Assembly (NCBI GenBank): GCA_949286705.1
Contig: CASEDF010000001.1
Coordinates: 186,001 to 250,000 of the forward strand
Direction: 5' to 3'
DNA from: an uncultured bacterium
GTDB lineage: Bacteria; Cyanobacteriota; Vampirovibrionia; Gastranaerophilales; Gastranaerophilaceae
DNA: 64,000 bases
The notes under the pieces are model-generated. The model searched no databases. It was not told the origin of the DNA and saw only the letters and a program-made list of their open reading frames with translations. Positions 35,788 to 43,452 of the stretch are shown piece by piece; within the stretch, counting starts at the first letter, position 1; each line of letters starts with the position of its first letter. The translations under genes were made by a program, and so were the position numbers.

Positions 35788-37060
35788 ATTCTCTTACAAA
35801 AGCGTCTACCCATTTTACAAGATGGGTTAATTCGTACGGTTTCGGCATATATAAATCCGCACCGCAGTTCAAAACTGTTTCTTTATCGTGAAATATTGAT
35901 GTCACTATTAATTTGGAATTTATAAGTCTTTCGTCAGTTTTTAATTTTTTACAAAGGTCCAATCCTTTTTGTGATTCAACATCCCCTGCATCAAGAATAA
36001 TAACCGCCGGAGTTGTTTCGTTGTGATTTTCTATAATTTCATACCCCTGAAGCTCCAGAATGGTTTTTAAAAGTGTATTCATTGCCTCATCCGGCTCAAT
36101 TATTCTGACTTTGTTATTATAAATTTTTTCCATAACCGCATCTTGAGCAGTAATTTTAGGACGTTCTATCAAATAGTTTGACTGTGTTGGTATATGCGCC
36201 ATATTTCGTGTTTGAACAAGTGCGTTAATCAATTGTGAAACATTGGTAAAATTGTTAAATTCATTTGTTACAACACCTATTGTTGTGTGAATGAATTCAC
36301 CTCTTCTGCCTGCAAATTCATCCCCTTGCATTATCATATATCCGCGGTTTACATCTTCATATGAATAAAATTTCGGTGATACCGAATCAATTGCAAAAGT
36401 CAGATAATTTGCTATTTTATCTGCTTTGTACATATCGGTGAGAATTAAAAATTCATTGTCAGATACAAGCCCCAGATAATCATCTTTATTCAGTGCTGAT
36501 TGAATAATTGCGCAGAAAGTTTGGATTAATTTATCGGAGGCAAGCTCTGTGTAAGTTTCTTTATAGCTTTCAAAATTGTCAATGGTGACAAGTAATGCCG
36601 CCCATTCTTTTTTTGATTTTATAATTCGTTTGAGCGCTCTTAAGGAATAATTTTTGTTCGGTAAAAGCTTTTTGGAATCAAGGTTTGATTCAAATTCGCG
36701 TCTTAGATGCGCCTTTATCCTCATTATAAACTCTTCGGAATTTACCGGCTCGCTTATAAAATCATCCGCACCGTTTTCTAAAACCTTTAAACGGTCGTCA
36801 ACTTCTGCAGATTTTGAAATCGCAATAATGACCGGCCGCATGTTATAAGTCAATGCCCGAATTTTTTTGCAGTAATCCGAAAGGTCACTGTCTATGCTGT
36901 CGGAAATAATTATTACATCAGGTTCGGTGTCTTGAATGGTTTTCATCGCCGATATAAGGTTTTTTGATACAAGTACAATATTTGTATCATTCTCCAGTAA
37001 CTTTTTATATTTGGTTGAAAGCTCACGCCTTTTATCTATCAACAATGTTACCGATTGCAT
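35777..37060 (-). CDS. PleD-like regulator: receiver, degenerate GGDEF, receiver
   Basis: The protein has 427 residues. Residues 1-120 are a receiver (IIISDSIDSDLSDY, then FISEPVNSEEF). Residues 135-300 are a GGDEF-like fold in which the active site reads GLVSDNEFLIL instead of GGDEF, so cyclase activity is unlikely. Residues 315-427 are a second receiver (AVIILDAGDVES, then YMPKPYELTHL). It is translated with the upstream kinase (13-bp overlap), which probably phosphorylates it. The output is unknown, possibly binding of GTP or c-di-GMP. Confidence 0.85.
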   Translation of the reverse strand: MQSVTLLIDKRRELSTKYKKLLENDTNIVLVSKNLISAMKTIQDTEPDVIIISDSIDSDLSDYCKKIRALTYNMRPVIIAISKSAEVDDRLKVLENGADDFISEPVNSEEFIMRIKAHLRREFESNLDSKKLLPNKNYSLRALKRIIKSKKEWAALLVTIDNFESYKETYTELASDKLIQTFCAIIQSALNKDDYLGLVSDNEFLILTDMYKADKIANYLTFAIDSVSPKFYSYEDVNRGYMIMQGDEFAGRRGEFIHTTIGVVTNEFNNFTNVSQLINALVQTRNMAHIPTQSNYLIERPKITAQDAVMEKIYNNKVRIIEPDEAMNTLLKTILELQGYEIIENHNETTPAVIILDAGDVESQKGLDLCKKLKTDERLINSKLIVTSIFHDKETVLNCGADLYMPKPYELTHLVKWVDAFVREFNR

Positions 37061-37761
37061 TTTACCCTCGCCTGTTCTTCAACGCTTTTGACAGGAAACA
37101 AAATTTCAAATGTGGTTTCGCCGTCACCTGAAATGACTGATATTCTGCCGTCCATTTTTTCAACAAGATTTTTGGTTATGTAAAGCCCCAGTCCGCTCCC
37201 TTGAACTTTTCTGGTCAGGGGGTTGTCTATTCTGGAAAATTTTGTGAAAATTTTGTTGTAATTCTCCGGCAAAATTCCTACCCCGCGGTCGGTTACTTTT
37301 ATTGAAACGTAATCTCCTGCAGGTTCGGTTGTTATTGTTATTGTCGTGTTTTCATTTGAATATTTTGCGGCATTTTCTATCAAATTCGTCATTATTTGCT
37401 GGAATTTGTCTTTATCTACAATTATATTCGGCGTGTTTTCATTGAAATTAAATTCAAATTTATGCGTCGGATATGCTGTTTTTATGATATCTATAACAGG
37501 CTCAATCAGCGTTTTTAAATTTGCTTCTTTAAAGATAAGAATTTCTTTTTCGGAATGCAGTTTTGTGACGGAAAGCATATTTTCCACTAACCCGATAAGC
37601 CTGTTGGATTGATCTTCAATAATCTTCAGGAATTTTTTCTTGCTTTCGTCATCCAGTTTGTCCCATGATGTCAGCATTGTCTGGGCAAACCCCCTGATAG
37701 ATGTCAGAGGTGTCCTTAATTCATGACTTACGGTTGATATAAAATCTTCATAGTTGTCCAT
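37048..37761 (-). CDS. Soluble sensor histidine kinase
   Basis: The protein has 237 residues and only the kinase core. The H-box STVSHELRTPLTSIRGFAQT carries the phosphorylated His. The N-box is NLIENAAKYS, the G1 box DRGVGI and the G2 box GSGLGLYITKNL. No input domain or membrane helix exists, so it must sense through partners. TATAAT ends six bases before the ATG and no ribosome site is seen. Its 3' end overlaps the response regulator gene. Confidence 0.92.
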   Translation of the reverse strand: MDNYEDFISTVSHELRTPLTSIRGFAQTMLTSWDKLDDESKKKFLKIIEDQSNRLIGLVENMLSVTKLHSEKEILIFKEANLKTLIEPVIDIIKTAYPTHKFEFNFNENTPNIIVDKDKFQQIMTNLIENAAKYSNENTTITITTEPAGDYVSIKVTDRGVGILPENYNKIFTKFSRIDNPLTRKVQGSGLGLYITKNLVEKMDGRISVISGDGETTFEILFPVKSVEEQARVKCNR

Positions 37762-37812
37762 ATTTTGATTATAACAAATTTTGCTGCGTTTTGCTCAAAA
37801 TTAACAATATAT

Positions 37813-38007
37813 TTATAAATCCATAATTAAATAGTCAAGTTCGTTTATTAATTCTTTGAATTTTGTTTTAATAATGTTATTCAGTTCGTTGATGTGTTCG
37901 CATTCTAATTCATTTTCAATGCAATAGTTAAGTGCTTCCAGCATTATTTGGTACAGATATCTTACATGGCACAGTTCATTAAAAATCGTTGTCAGTTTTT
38001 TATGCAT
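37813..38007 (-). CDS. Small hypothetical protein
   Basis: The 64 residues form an acidic, helical protein (LYQIMLEALNYCIENELECE, ELINELDYLIMDL) with no recognised family. It is divergent from the HTH gene at 38122, and a 42-bp perfect palindrome lies between them. That arrangement suggests a regulated pair, for example antitoxin- or phage-regulator-like, but this is inference. Confidence 0.55.
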   Translation of the reverse strand: MHKKLTTIFNELCHVRYLYQIMLEALNYCIENELECEHINELNNIIKTKFKELINELDYLIMDL

Positions 38008-38034
38008 TTATCTGCCTTCATAAAAGTTTACTAT

Positions 38035-38076
38035 ATTAACTCATATATGTAATAATTATTACATATATGAGTTAAT
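38035..38076. promoter_or_regulatory. 42-bp perfect palindrome, probable operator
   Basis: Two 21-base arms with no spacer meet at 38055/38056. The left arm begins ATTAACTCATATATG and the right arm is its exact complement. It lies 27 bases upstream of the minus-strand gene and 45 bases upstream of the HTH gene, and the HTH gene's own -10 box is at 38110-38115. There is no T-run or GC stem, so a DNA-binding site is likelier than a terminator. Confidence 0.65.
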
Positions 38077-38121
38077 TATAAAATATTTAACTTTATTTGT
38101 CAATATTTATATAATTAAATA

Positions 38122-38328
38122 ATGGAAACAAAAAATTATTTAAAATCAATATTAAAATTGCATAATATAAGCATGAAAAAGTTGGCTGAAATGCTGACTG
38201 CCGCAACCGGTAAAAAATATACTCAGGGTGGCATAACATCACGTATAAATCGTGATTCAGTATCATTTAAAGAAGCAGCAATTATTGCCGATCTTTTAGG
38301 TTATAACCTTGAATTTGTTAAAAAATAG
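38122..38328 (+). CDS. Small HTH regulator
   Basis: The 68 residues have a helix-turn-helix of the Cro/C1 type: LKLHNISMKKLAEMLTAATG, then GGITSRINRDSVSFKEAAII, ending LGYNLEFVKK. The sequence TATAAT-N6-ATG and the absence of a ribosome site predict a leaderless transcript, with TTAACT 17 bases further up as a -35. It is the likely reader of the adjacent palindrome. Confidence 0.72.
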   Translation: METKNYLKSILKLHNISMKKLAEMLTAATGKKYTQGGITSRINRDSVSFKEAAIIADLLGYNLEFVKK

Positions 38329-38370
38329 CTTTAGTATGTTACGATAGTTTTTCTTTTACCGGCATGGAAA

Positions 38371-38398
38371 TTGACAAACTCTAAAAATGAGTTATAAT
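38371..38398 (+). promoter_or_regulatory. Promoter of the antisense RNA
   Basis: A perfect -35 TTGACA (38371-38376), a 16-base spacer and a perfect -10 TATAAT (38393-38398) drive transcription from about 38405 toward the toxin-like gene on the other strand. Confidence 0.8.
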
Positions 38399-38404
38399 AT
38401 AAAT

Positions 38405-38512
38405 ATAGGGAAACGGCTCCAGAAACCGCAATTCCTGAAACCGTTCTTCACTCCCTATAACCAAATTAAAATAATTTTAAAAAGTGCTCTCAGTGCAATG
38501 GCAGCACTTTTT
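38405..38512 (+). ncRNA. Candidate antisense antitoxin RNA (type I system)
   Basis: A consensus promoter starts this RNA at about 38405. An intrinsic terminator ends it at 38479-38512 (perfect 10-bp stem AAAAAGTGCT/AGCACTTTTT). Its 5' part folds with outer arms TATAGGG/CCCTATA (38404-38459) and inner AACGG/CCGTT. No ribosome site or open frame of note is present. It is fully complementary to most of the small hydrophobic reading frame on the minus strand (38455-38529) and its 3' flank, the layout of type I antitoxin RNAs. Confidence 0.62.
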
Positions 38513-38529
38513 ATTATGTTTTTGGTCAT
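38455..38529 (-). CDS. Candidate 24-residue type I toxin peptide
   Basis: ATG at 38529, TAG at 38455-38457. The peptide begins MTKNIIKSAAIALRALF, continues with KIILIWL, and is basic and amphipathic, like TisB- or Ldr-type membrane toxins, though not recognisably homologous. Its ribosome site GGGAGGTGAT is a near perfect match to the 16S tail with ideal spacing, unusually strong for this window. The leader carries ACCTCC (38576-38581), which can pair with GGAGGT and hide that site. The frame is too short for usual gene finders. Confidence 0.62.
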   Translation of the reverse strand: MTKNIIKSAAIALRALFKIILIWL

Positions 38530-38603
38530 ATTATCACCTCCCTTCAGCCTATTTCTTCACAAATGAGTGTGCTGCGGAGGTTTGGAGTTTACCCTCAGAG
38601 TTT

Positions 38604-38632
38604 ATTTTATATTATTTCTTTAAATATGTCAA
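38604..38632 (-). promoter_or_regulatory. Promoter of the toxin-like gene
   Basis: On the minus strand TTGACA (38632-38627), 17 bases and TAAAAT (38609-38604) form a strong promoter. Start would be about 38597, giving a leader of about 68 bases before the ATG at 38529. Confidence 0.72.
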
Positions 38633-38656
38633 CAAGATCAGGAAATATTATGAAAA

Positions 38657-40030
38657 TTAAAACACGTCAGTTTTAATAGGGTTTTTGAATTTTGTAATAT
38701 TTGCCTGGAATAAAAGATCAACTTTACCGACGGGGCCGTTTCTGTGTTTTGCAATGATGATTTCGGATTCGCCTTTGGATGCGGCTTTTGCGACTTCTGC
38801 TTCTTCGTCATTTTTCTTGTAATATTCGTCACGGTAGATAAACATTACAATATCCGCGTCTTGTTCAATTGCACCTGATTCTCTCAAGTCTGACAACATC
38901 GGACGCTTATCGGTTCTTGATTCAACCGCACGTGACAATTGCGAAAGTGCGATTACCGGTACATCAAGTTCGCGCGCAAGAGTTTTCAAGCCTCTTGATA
39001 TTGCAGAAATTTGCTGCATACGATCTTCTCTGCCTGTACCTTCCATTAATTGCAGATAGTCTATTACAACCAAGCCTAAATCTTTTTGCTCCATTTTTAA
39101 TCTGCGGCATTTCGCCCTTATATCGGTTAAGGTACAGCCGCTTGTATCGTCAATAAAGATAGGTGCATTTGCAAAATCGTTCATTGCATTTACGATTTTA
39201 TCCCAGTCTTTTTGGTTCATATTACCTGTTTTAATGCGCTGGGTGTCAACTTCTGCCTGTGAACACAACATACGCTGAACCAGCTGTTCCTTTGACATTT
39301 CAAGTGAAAATATTGCAACGGGAACTTTTTCTTTTATTGCAACGTTTTGCGCAATATTAAGCGCAAACGCTGTTTTTCCCATTGAAGGACGTGCCGCAAG
39401 AATTATAAGATCTGATTTTTGAAGTCCGCTTGTCATGTTATCAAGTTCATAAAAATCGGTTCTTAAGCCTATTAATTCATCCCTGTGCTCATAACGGTAT
39501 TCCATTTTCTGGTAGGAGTTCATTACCAGATCTTTAATGTGGCTCAAATCCGTAGTAGCTTTTTTAGATGCAATGTCAAATATTAATTTTTCGGCATTTT
39601 CCAGTGATTCATCAATAGGATTCATATCGTATCCGAAAGATACTATTTCGCCGCCTGCATTAATCAAGGCTCTTTTTACGGCTTTTTCCTGTACTATTCT
39701 CGCATAGTATTCAATGTTGGATGTTGTAATTGTTTTGTAGCTTAAATCATTAATAAATGCACGTCCGCCGACAGCTTCAAGTTTTGAGTTGTAGCTTAAT
39801 ACATCGGATACGGATACAAGGTCAATGCGTTCATTGCTATTAAAAAGCTGGAGCATGGCCTCATATACATATTTGTGTGCGGGTTTGTAAAAACTTTCGG
39901 GTTTTAAGGTTTCAACAACTTTTGTCAAAACATCAGGGTTTACAAGAATAGCACCCAAAACAGCTTCTTCCGCTTCTATATTCTGCGGCAGAAGATTACC
40001 TTCGTTTAATTTTTCTTTGACTGCTGGCAT
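38657..40030 (-). CDS. dnaB: Replicative DNA helicase DnaB
   Basis: The ATG at 40030 follows AAAGGG and gives 457 residues; an in-frame upstream start at 40066 is not needed. The N-terminal domain starts LPQNIEAEEAVLGAIL. The RecA-like motor has Walker A ARPSMGKTAFALNIA, Walker B VIDYLQLM and the block ALSQLSRAVESRTDKRP. It ends with AKHRNGPVGKVDLLF, typical of DnaB. It unwinds DNA at the fork as a hexamer. A DciA-like loader is encoded at 26635-26970. Confidence 0.97.
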   Translation of the reverse strand: MPAVKEKLNEGNLLPQNIEAEEAVLGAILVNPDVLTKVVETLKPESFYKPAHKYVYEAMLQLFNSNERIDLVSVSDVLSYNSKLEAVGGRAFINDLSYKTITTSNIEYYARIVQEKAVKRALINAGGEIVSFGYDMNPIDESLENAEKLIFDIASKKATTDLSHIKDLVMNSYQKMEYRYEHRDELIGLRTDFYELDNMTSGLQKSDLIILAARPSMGKTAFALNIAQNVAIKEKVPVAIFSLEMSKEQLVQRMLCSQAEVDTQRIKTGNMNQKDWDKIVNAMNDFANAPIFIDDTSGCTLTDIRAKCRRLKMEQKDLGLVVIDYLQLMEGTGREDRMQQISAISRGLKTLARELDVPVIALSQLSRAVESRTDKRPMLSDLRESGAIEQDADIVMFIYRDEYYKKNDEEAEVAKAASKGESEIIIAKHRNGPVGKVDLLFQANITKFKNPIKTDVF

Positions 40031-40107
40031 GCTAACCCTTTCGTATTTAACATGATATAACAACAAGATGGAAATTTGTCATGCGTATGTTAAAATATGT
40101 TTTGATT

Positions 40108-40614
40108 ATGATAGAAAAATTAACAAAACTGTTAATAGAAAAAAAATTAGTTATATCAACGGCAGAATCTTGTACGGGCGGACTTTTAAGCTCTGTTTTG
40201 ACGGATGTATCCGGCAGTTCCGCATATACAAAGCTTAATTTTGTAACTTATGCAAATGAGGCAAAACACGAGGTTCTCGGTGTAAGCATGGAAACTCTTG
40301 AAAGGTATGGAGCAGTCAGCGAAGAATGTGCAAGAGAAATGGCAGAAGGTTTGATGAAAAGAACCGGCTGTGATGTGGCGCTTTGCACAACGGGAATTGC
40401 CGGTCCGACAGGCGGAACGGTTGAAAAGCCGGTAGGACTTTGTTATATATCTTGCAAATATCAAGATAAAACTTATGTAAAAAAAGTTCTATTAAATCCG
40501 GATATAGAAAGATGCGTGATGAAACGACAGTTTACGGAGTATGCCGTAAATCTGGCGTATGATGTATTATCCGGCAATAATATCTGCAATGATTTCAGGG
40601 TTTTTCTTCATTAA
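40108..40614 (+). CDS. pncC: Nicotinamide-nucleotide amidase (CinA C-terminal domain)
   Basis: From the ATG at 40108 the protein has 168 residues (an in-frame ATG at 40081 would add nine). The domain is marked by STAESCTGGLLSSVLTDVSG, GAVSEECAREMAEG and TTGIAGPTGGT. PncC deamidates NMN to nicotinate mononucleotide in NAD recycling. The N-terminal CinA (MoaB-like) half is absent, as in stand-alone YgaD. Its 3' end overlaps the convergent gene by 48 bases. Confidence 0.92.
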   Translation: MIEKLTKLLIEKKLVISTAESCTGGLLSSVLTDVSGSSAYTKLNFVTYANEAKHEVLGVSMETLERYGAVSEECAREMAEGLMKRTGCDVALCTTGIAGPTGGTVEKPVGLCYISCKYQDKTYVKKVLLNPDIERCVMKRQFTEYAVNLAYDVLSGNNICNDFRVFLH

Positions 40615-41475
40615 ATGATCTGCAAAAACTTCTGTATCAAGCTGAGTTATGACAATTGACATTAAGTCATTAGGAAGCTGACTTATCATGTTGATTATAT
40701 GGTCATCTTCTATTACGTTCATTGCTTTTACAATATCGGGTTTTTGTTTATGGACGTCAATCATATTTGTATAAGCTCTTGCATCAATTAATTCAAAAAG
40801 TTTAGGGTTTTCTTTTGCTAAAGAAAGAGTTAATTGTTGTTTTTGAGTCGGCTGGAGACTTGTAAGTGCATCCTTATATTCAAGCGGGTTTAAATCACCG
40901 ATTTGAGAAATCATATCATATTGATTTTGTTCTTCGACAGCTTCACCGGTAACGCTTTCGAGCATTTGAGCAATATATTCAGGCGGAATAGATTTCAAAT
41001 GCTGCAAAACTTTGTTTTTGTCCAGATCATGGAAGGTTAAAATTTTATCCAACTGTTCATCAGGTACGAGTTGGACAACTTCTTCTTCCGAGAACATTTG
41101 TAAGACTGTTTTTACCAGCTGTTCGGAAGGTATTTCTTCCAGCATAGAAAGAAGTTTGTCCTGTGTAAAATACATTAATCCCTGAACAAGATCATTATGC
41201 TCCATAAGAGGTAGAAAACCTCTTAATTGCTGTTCATTCATGTTCATAAGAATGATAAATTTGTTATTAGGATCAGCAAGTTTAAAAATTTCAATAAGCA
41301 GATTAACATTTGTCAATAGCTCATTTGCAAGTTCTATTGCAAGTTCGTTGCCTGCAGCTGCTTCTGCCTCAAGCACTTCTTCAATTGACTTACCTTGATA
41401 AAGTTCAAGTTTTTCAGAAGATAAGTTTAAACGATTTTGAAGATATAATAGGTTTGCATCAATTACAATAGACAT
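40567..41475 (-). CDS. Helical-repeat protein resembling MgtE N-terminal/FliG domains
   Basis: The 302 residues are nearly all short acidic helices in repeated pairs: MEHNDLVQGLMYFTQDKLL, EEIPSEQLVKTVLQMFSEEE and SQLPNDLMSIVITQLDTEVF, each with a L-P/D-L pattern like the armadillo-type superhelix of MgtE-N and FliG. No membrane helix, CBS domain or catalytic motif is present. It is probably a soluble scaffold protein; function is unknown. GGATTAA precedes the start. Confidence 0.65.
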   Translation of the reverse strand: MSIVIDANLLYLQNRLNLSSEKLELYQGKSIEEVLEAEAAAGNELAIELANELLTNVNLLIEIFKLADPNNKFIILMNMNEQQLRGFLPLMEHNDLVQGLMYFTQDKLLSMLEEIPSEQLVKTVLQMFSEEEVVQLVPDEQLDKILTFHDLDKNKVLQHLKSIPPEYIAQMLESVTGEAVEEQNQYDMISQIGDLNPLEYKDALTSLQPTQKQQLTLSLAKENPKLFELIDARAYTNMIDVHKQKPDIVKAMNVIEDDHIINMISQLPNDLMSIVITQLDTEVFADHLMKKNPEIIADIIAG

Positions 41476-41622
41476 AGTTAATCCTCGATATATATAATAA
41501 CGGTTTTTTAAACCGGTGAATTCAATGCAAGCGTATATTTGTAACCTTTCTTAACATTAAAATTTTAATCATATACTTGATTTTAAAAAATGTCCATGAT
41601 AAATTAGAAATTGCCGAAATAC

Positions 41623-41876
41623 GGGCTTCAGGTGTTAGCGCACTGTGCCGAACGAGACAACTAAGTGTTGTCGAGTGAGAGGTCTGATAAGGGTCACAGC
41701 CCGAGGGTTGATAAAAAAAGTTTTTACAATAGAATAGAAATATACGGGCTGCTAGCTCAGGTGGTTAGAGCACTGTGCCGAACGAGACAACTGAGTGTTG
41801 TCGAAGTGAGAGGCCTGATAAGGGTCACAGCCCGAGGGTTGATAAAAAAAGTTTTTACAATAGAATAGAAATATAC
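41623..41876 (+). repeat. Tandem broken copies of the tRNA-Ile gene
   Basis: Two units (41623-41745 and 41746-41876) precede the intact tRNA-Ile. Unit 2 begins exactly as the tRNA does (GGGCTGCTAGCTCAGGTGG and on to TTAGAGC). The anticodon stem is then replaced by an insert containing GACAAC/GTTGTC, CCTGATAAGGGT reappears, and the T arm is lost. Unit 1 is the same with small deletions in the first 30 bases and three changes later. Both end with the same A/T-rich linker TTACAATAGAATAGAAATA. They cannot fold as tRNA. They look like duplications of a tRNA copy broken by a dispersed repeat. Confidence 0.7.
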
Positions 41877-41950
<74 letters not shown>

Positions 41951-41954
41951 TATA

Positions 41955-41984
41955 AAAGAGAGGTAAGATTTTACCTCTTTTTTA
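41955..41984 (+). terminator. Terminator of tRNA-Ile
   Basis: The stem AGAGGTAA-GATT-TTACCTCT is followed by a T-run, eight bases after the tRNA end. Confidence 0.87.
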
Positions 41985-42025
41985 TTTTGCAATAGCAGAG
42001 CGAGACGCGCATTTGTTGTTAACTA

Positions 42026-43141
42026 TCATTCAAGAATTTTTTTGCAAAAATTTGTCCAGGTAAATTTAAGTGATGTTTTGTGTGCTTGATATGCCAAATT
42101 TTTATAACGTTCAAAGTCATTGTAATATAAATTTAGCATAGTAATTATGTTTTTGACAAAATCAAATAATGAATCACGTCTGAAGATAAAACCATTCTGA
42201 AAATTAATGATTTCGGCACATCCGGCGGTATCCGAAACCAGCGTGGGTTTACCGTAAGACATTGCTTCAAGCGCAACGAGTCCGAAGGCTTCTTTTTTTG
42301 ACGGCAGAATAAGGTATTCAATGTTGGAGTAAAATTCCCTCATATCATTTTGTTTAGGTAAAACTATCACGTCTTTTTTTAATTTAAAAATAAAGACTAT
42401 AGTTTGCATTAAGATATCAAGATCAAATTTTGGGGCGATTATTAGAATTTTAAATTTTTGTTTGGTTAATAATTTTGCTATTCCTGCAGCTGTCAAAAAC
42501 AGATGACCGCCTTTATTTATTGCGCTGTTTGCCACAATTCCTAAAGTTGGGAATTGTTTTTGTATAATTTCCGGTAATTGTTGATAAATTTGTTCACATC
42601 CGGGGTATGTTACTTGAATCTGCGATCGCGGAATCCCGTAATTTTGGGAATAGTCGTCTTTAATTTTGTATGAAACAGCAATAAAACTGTCTTTTCCCGT
42701 TAGGTTATCATAATTTTGTTCTATGTGTTTGATTTTTTTGTATAAAAACAGTGTTTTAATAATTTTAATTAATAAATTTTCTCGCTTCAACCTGTAAGCC
42801 AGACTATGTACCTGAATTAGTTTGTTGCGGAATATTCCGCTCGGATTTATTGTAATTATTTTGTTATAAGATTGCGTATTCAGATACTCAGTAAATTTTT
42901 CGTTATTATAATCATTAAGAATTTCATTCACATTGATTATAGTGGTATTTTTTAAATTATTGTTCTTTGCCGGTTTTATAAAAGTATAAATATCAACATG
43001 GCAGTCAAGTTGATTTGTAAGAGTTTTGTATAAATTTTGACTAACAACCGCTCCACCTCCGTTTGTCGCTCCGGGATGTTTTAGAAAAAGTTCGCCGCTG
43101 TTGTAAATTATCAATGCTATTTTTTTACGTTGTGTATTCAA
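42026..43141 (-). CDS. GT4-family glycosyltransferase
   Basis: The protein has 371 residues with a GT-B fold. The N-terminal acceptor domain has GGGAVVSQNLYKTLTNQL. The C-terminal donor domain starts LGIVANSAINKGG and holds the nucleotide-sugar signature KKEAFGLVALEAMSYGKPTL with the E-x7-E pair. It transfers a sugar from an NDP- or GDP-sugar, probably in surface polysaccharide assembly. The start appears to be TTG with a weak ribosome site. No other polysaccharide genes are adjacent, so the acceptor is unknown. Confidence 0.85.
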   Translation of the reverse strand: MNTQRKKIALIIYNSGELFLKHPGATNGGGAVVSQNLYKTLTNQLDCHVDIYTFIKPAKNNNLKNTTIINVNEILNDYNNEKFTEYLNTQSYNKIITINPSGIFRNKLIQVHSLAYRLKRENLLIKIIKTLFLYKKIKHIEQNYDNLTGKDSFIAVSYKIKDDYSQNYGIPRSQIQVTYPGCEQIYQQLPEIIQKQFPTLGIVANSAINKGGHLFLTAAGIAKLLTKQKFKILIIAPKFDLDILMQTIVFIFKLKKDVIVLPKQNDMREFYSNIEYLILPSKKEAFGLVALEAMSYGKPTLVSDTAGCAEIINFQNGFIFRRDSLFDFVKNIITMLNLYYNDFERYKNLAYQAHKTSLKFTWTNFCKKILE

Positions 43142-43233
43142 ATCTATACCATTCTACAATTTAATATACTTTATGTCTAGTATTAGAATTTTAATATATC
43201 GTTTTGAATTTGTCAATAATGTAAAATGAACGA

Positions 43234-43452
43234 ATGGATGAAACAGATTTTTTAAAATTGGGATATAAAATAAAATATGAACGGGTAAAAAAGAAAATTT
43301 CGCAGTTAGATTTATCCTTACGGACGGGATTGACAACCAGAACCATAAGCAGAATAGAGTGCGGTACTATTGACCCGAAATATTCTACGCTTGTAAAAAT
43401 CGCAAAAGCTTTAGATTTGGAAATTAAAGATTTGTTGAATTTTACTTTATGA
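43234..43452 (+). CDS. Small XRE-family regulator
   Basis: The 72 residues form a Cro/C1-type HTH: YERVKKKISQLDLSLRTGL, TTRTISRIECGTIDPKYSTL, ending LEIKDLLNFTL. TAAAAT ends six bases before the ATG, without a ribosome site. Its stop overlaps the start of the thioesterase gene by four bases (ATGA), so it may control that operon. Confidence 0.85.
   Translation: MDETDFLKLGYKIKYERVKKKISQLDLSLRTGLTTRTISRIECGTIDPKYSTLVKIAKALDLEIKDLLNFTL

Noticed and set aside
41665-41868. 67-codon frame across the tandem tRNA units
   Set aside because: It is the translation of a repeated, broken tRNA sequence and repeats itself, so it is not protein coding.
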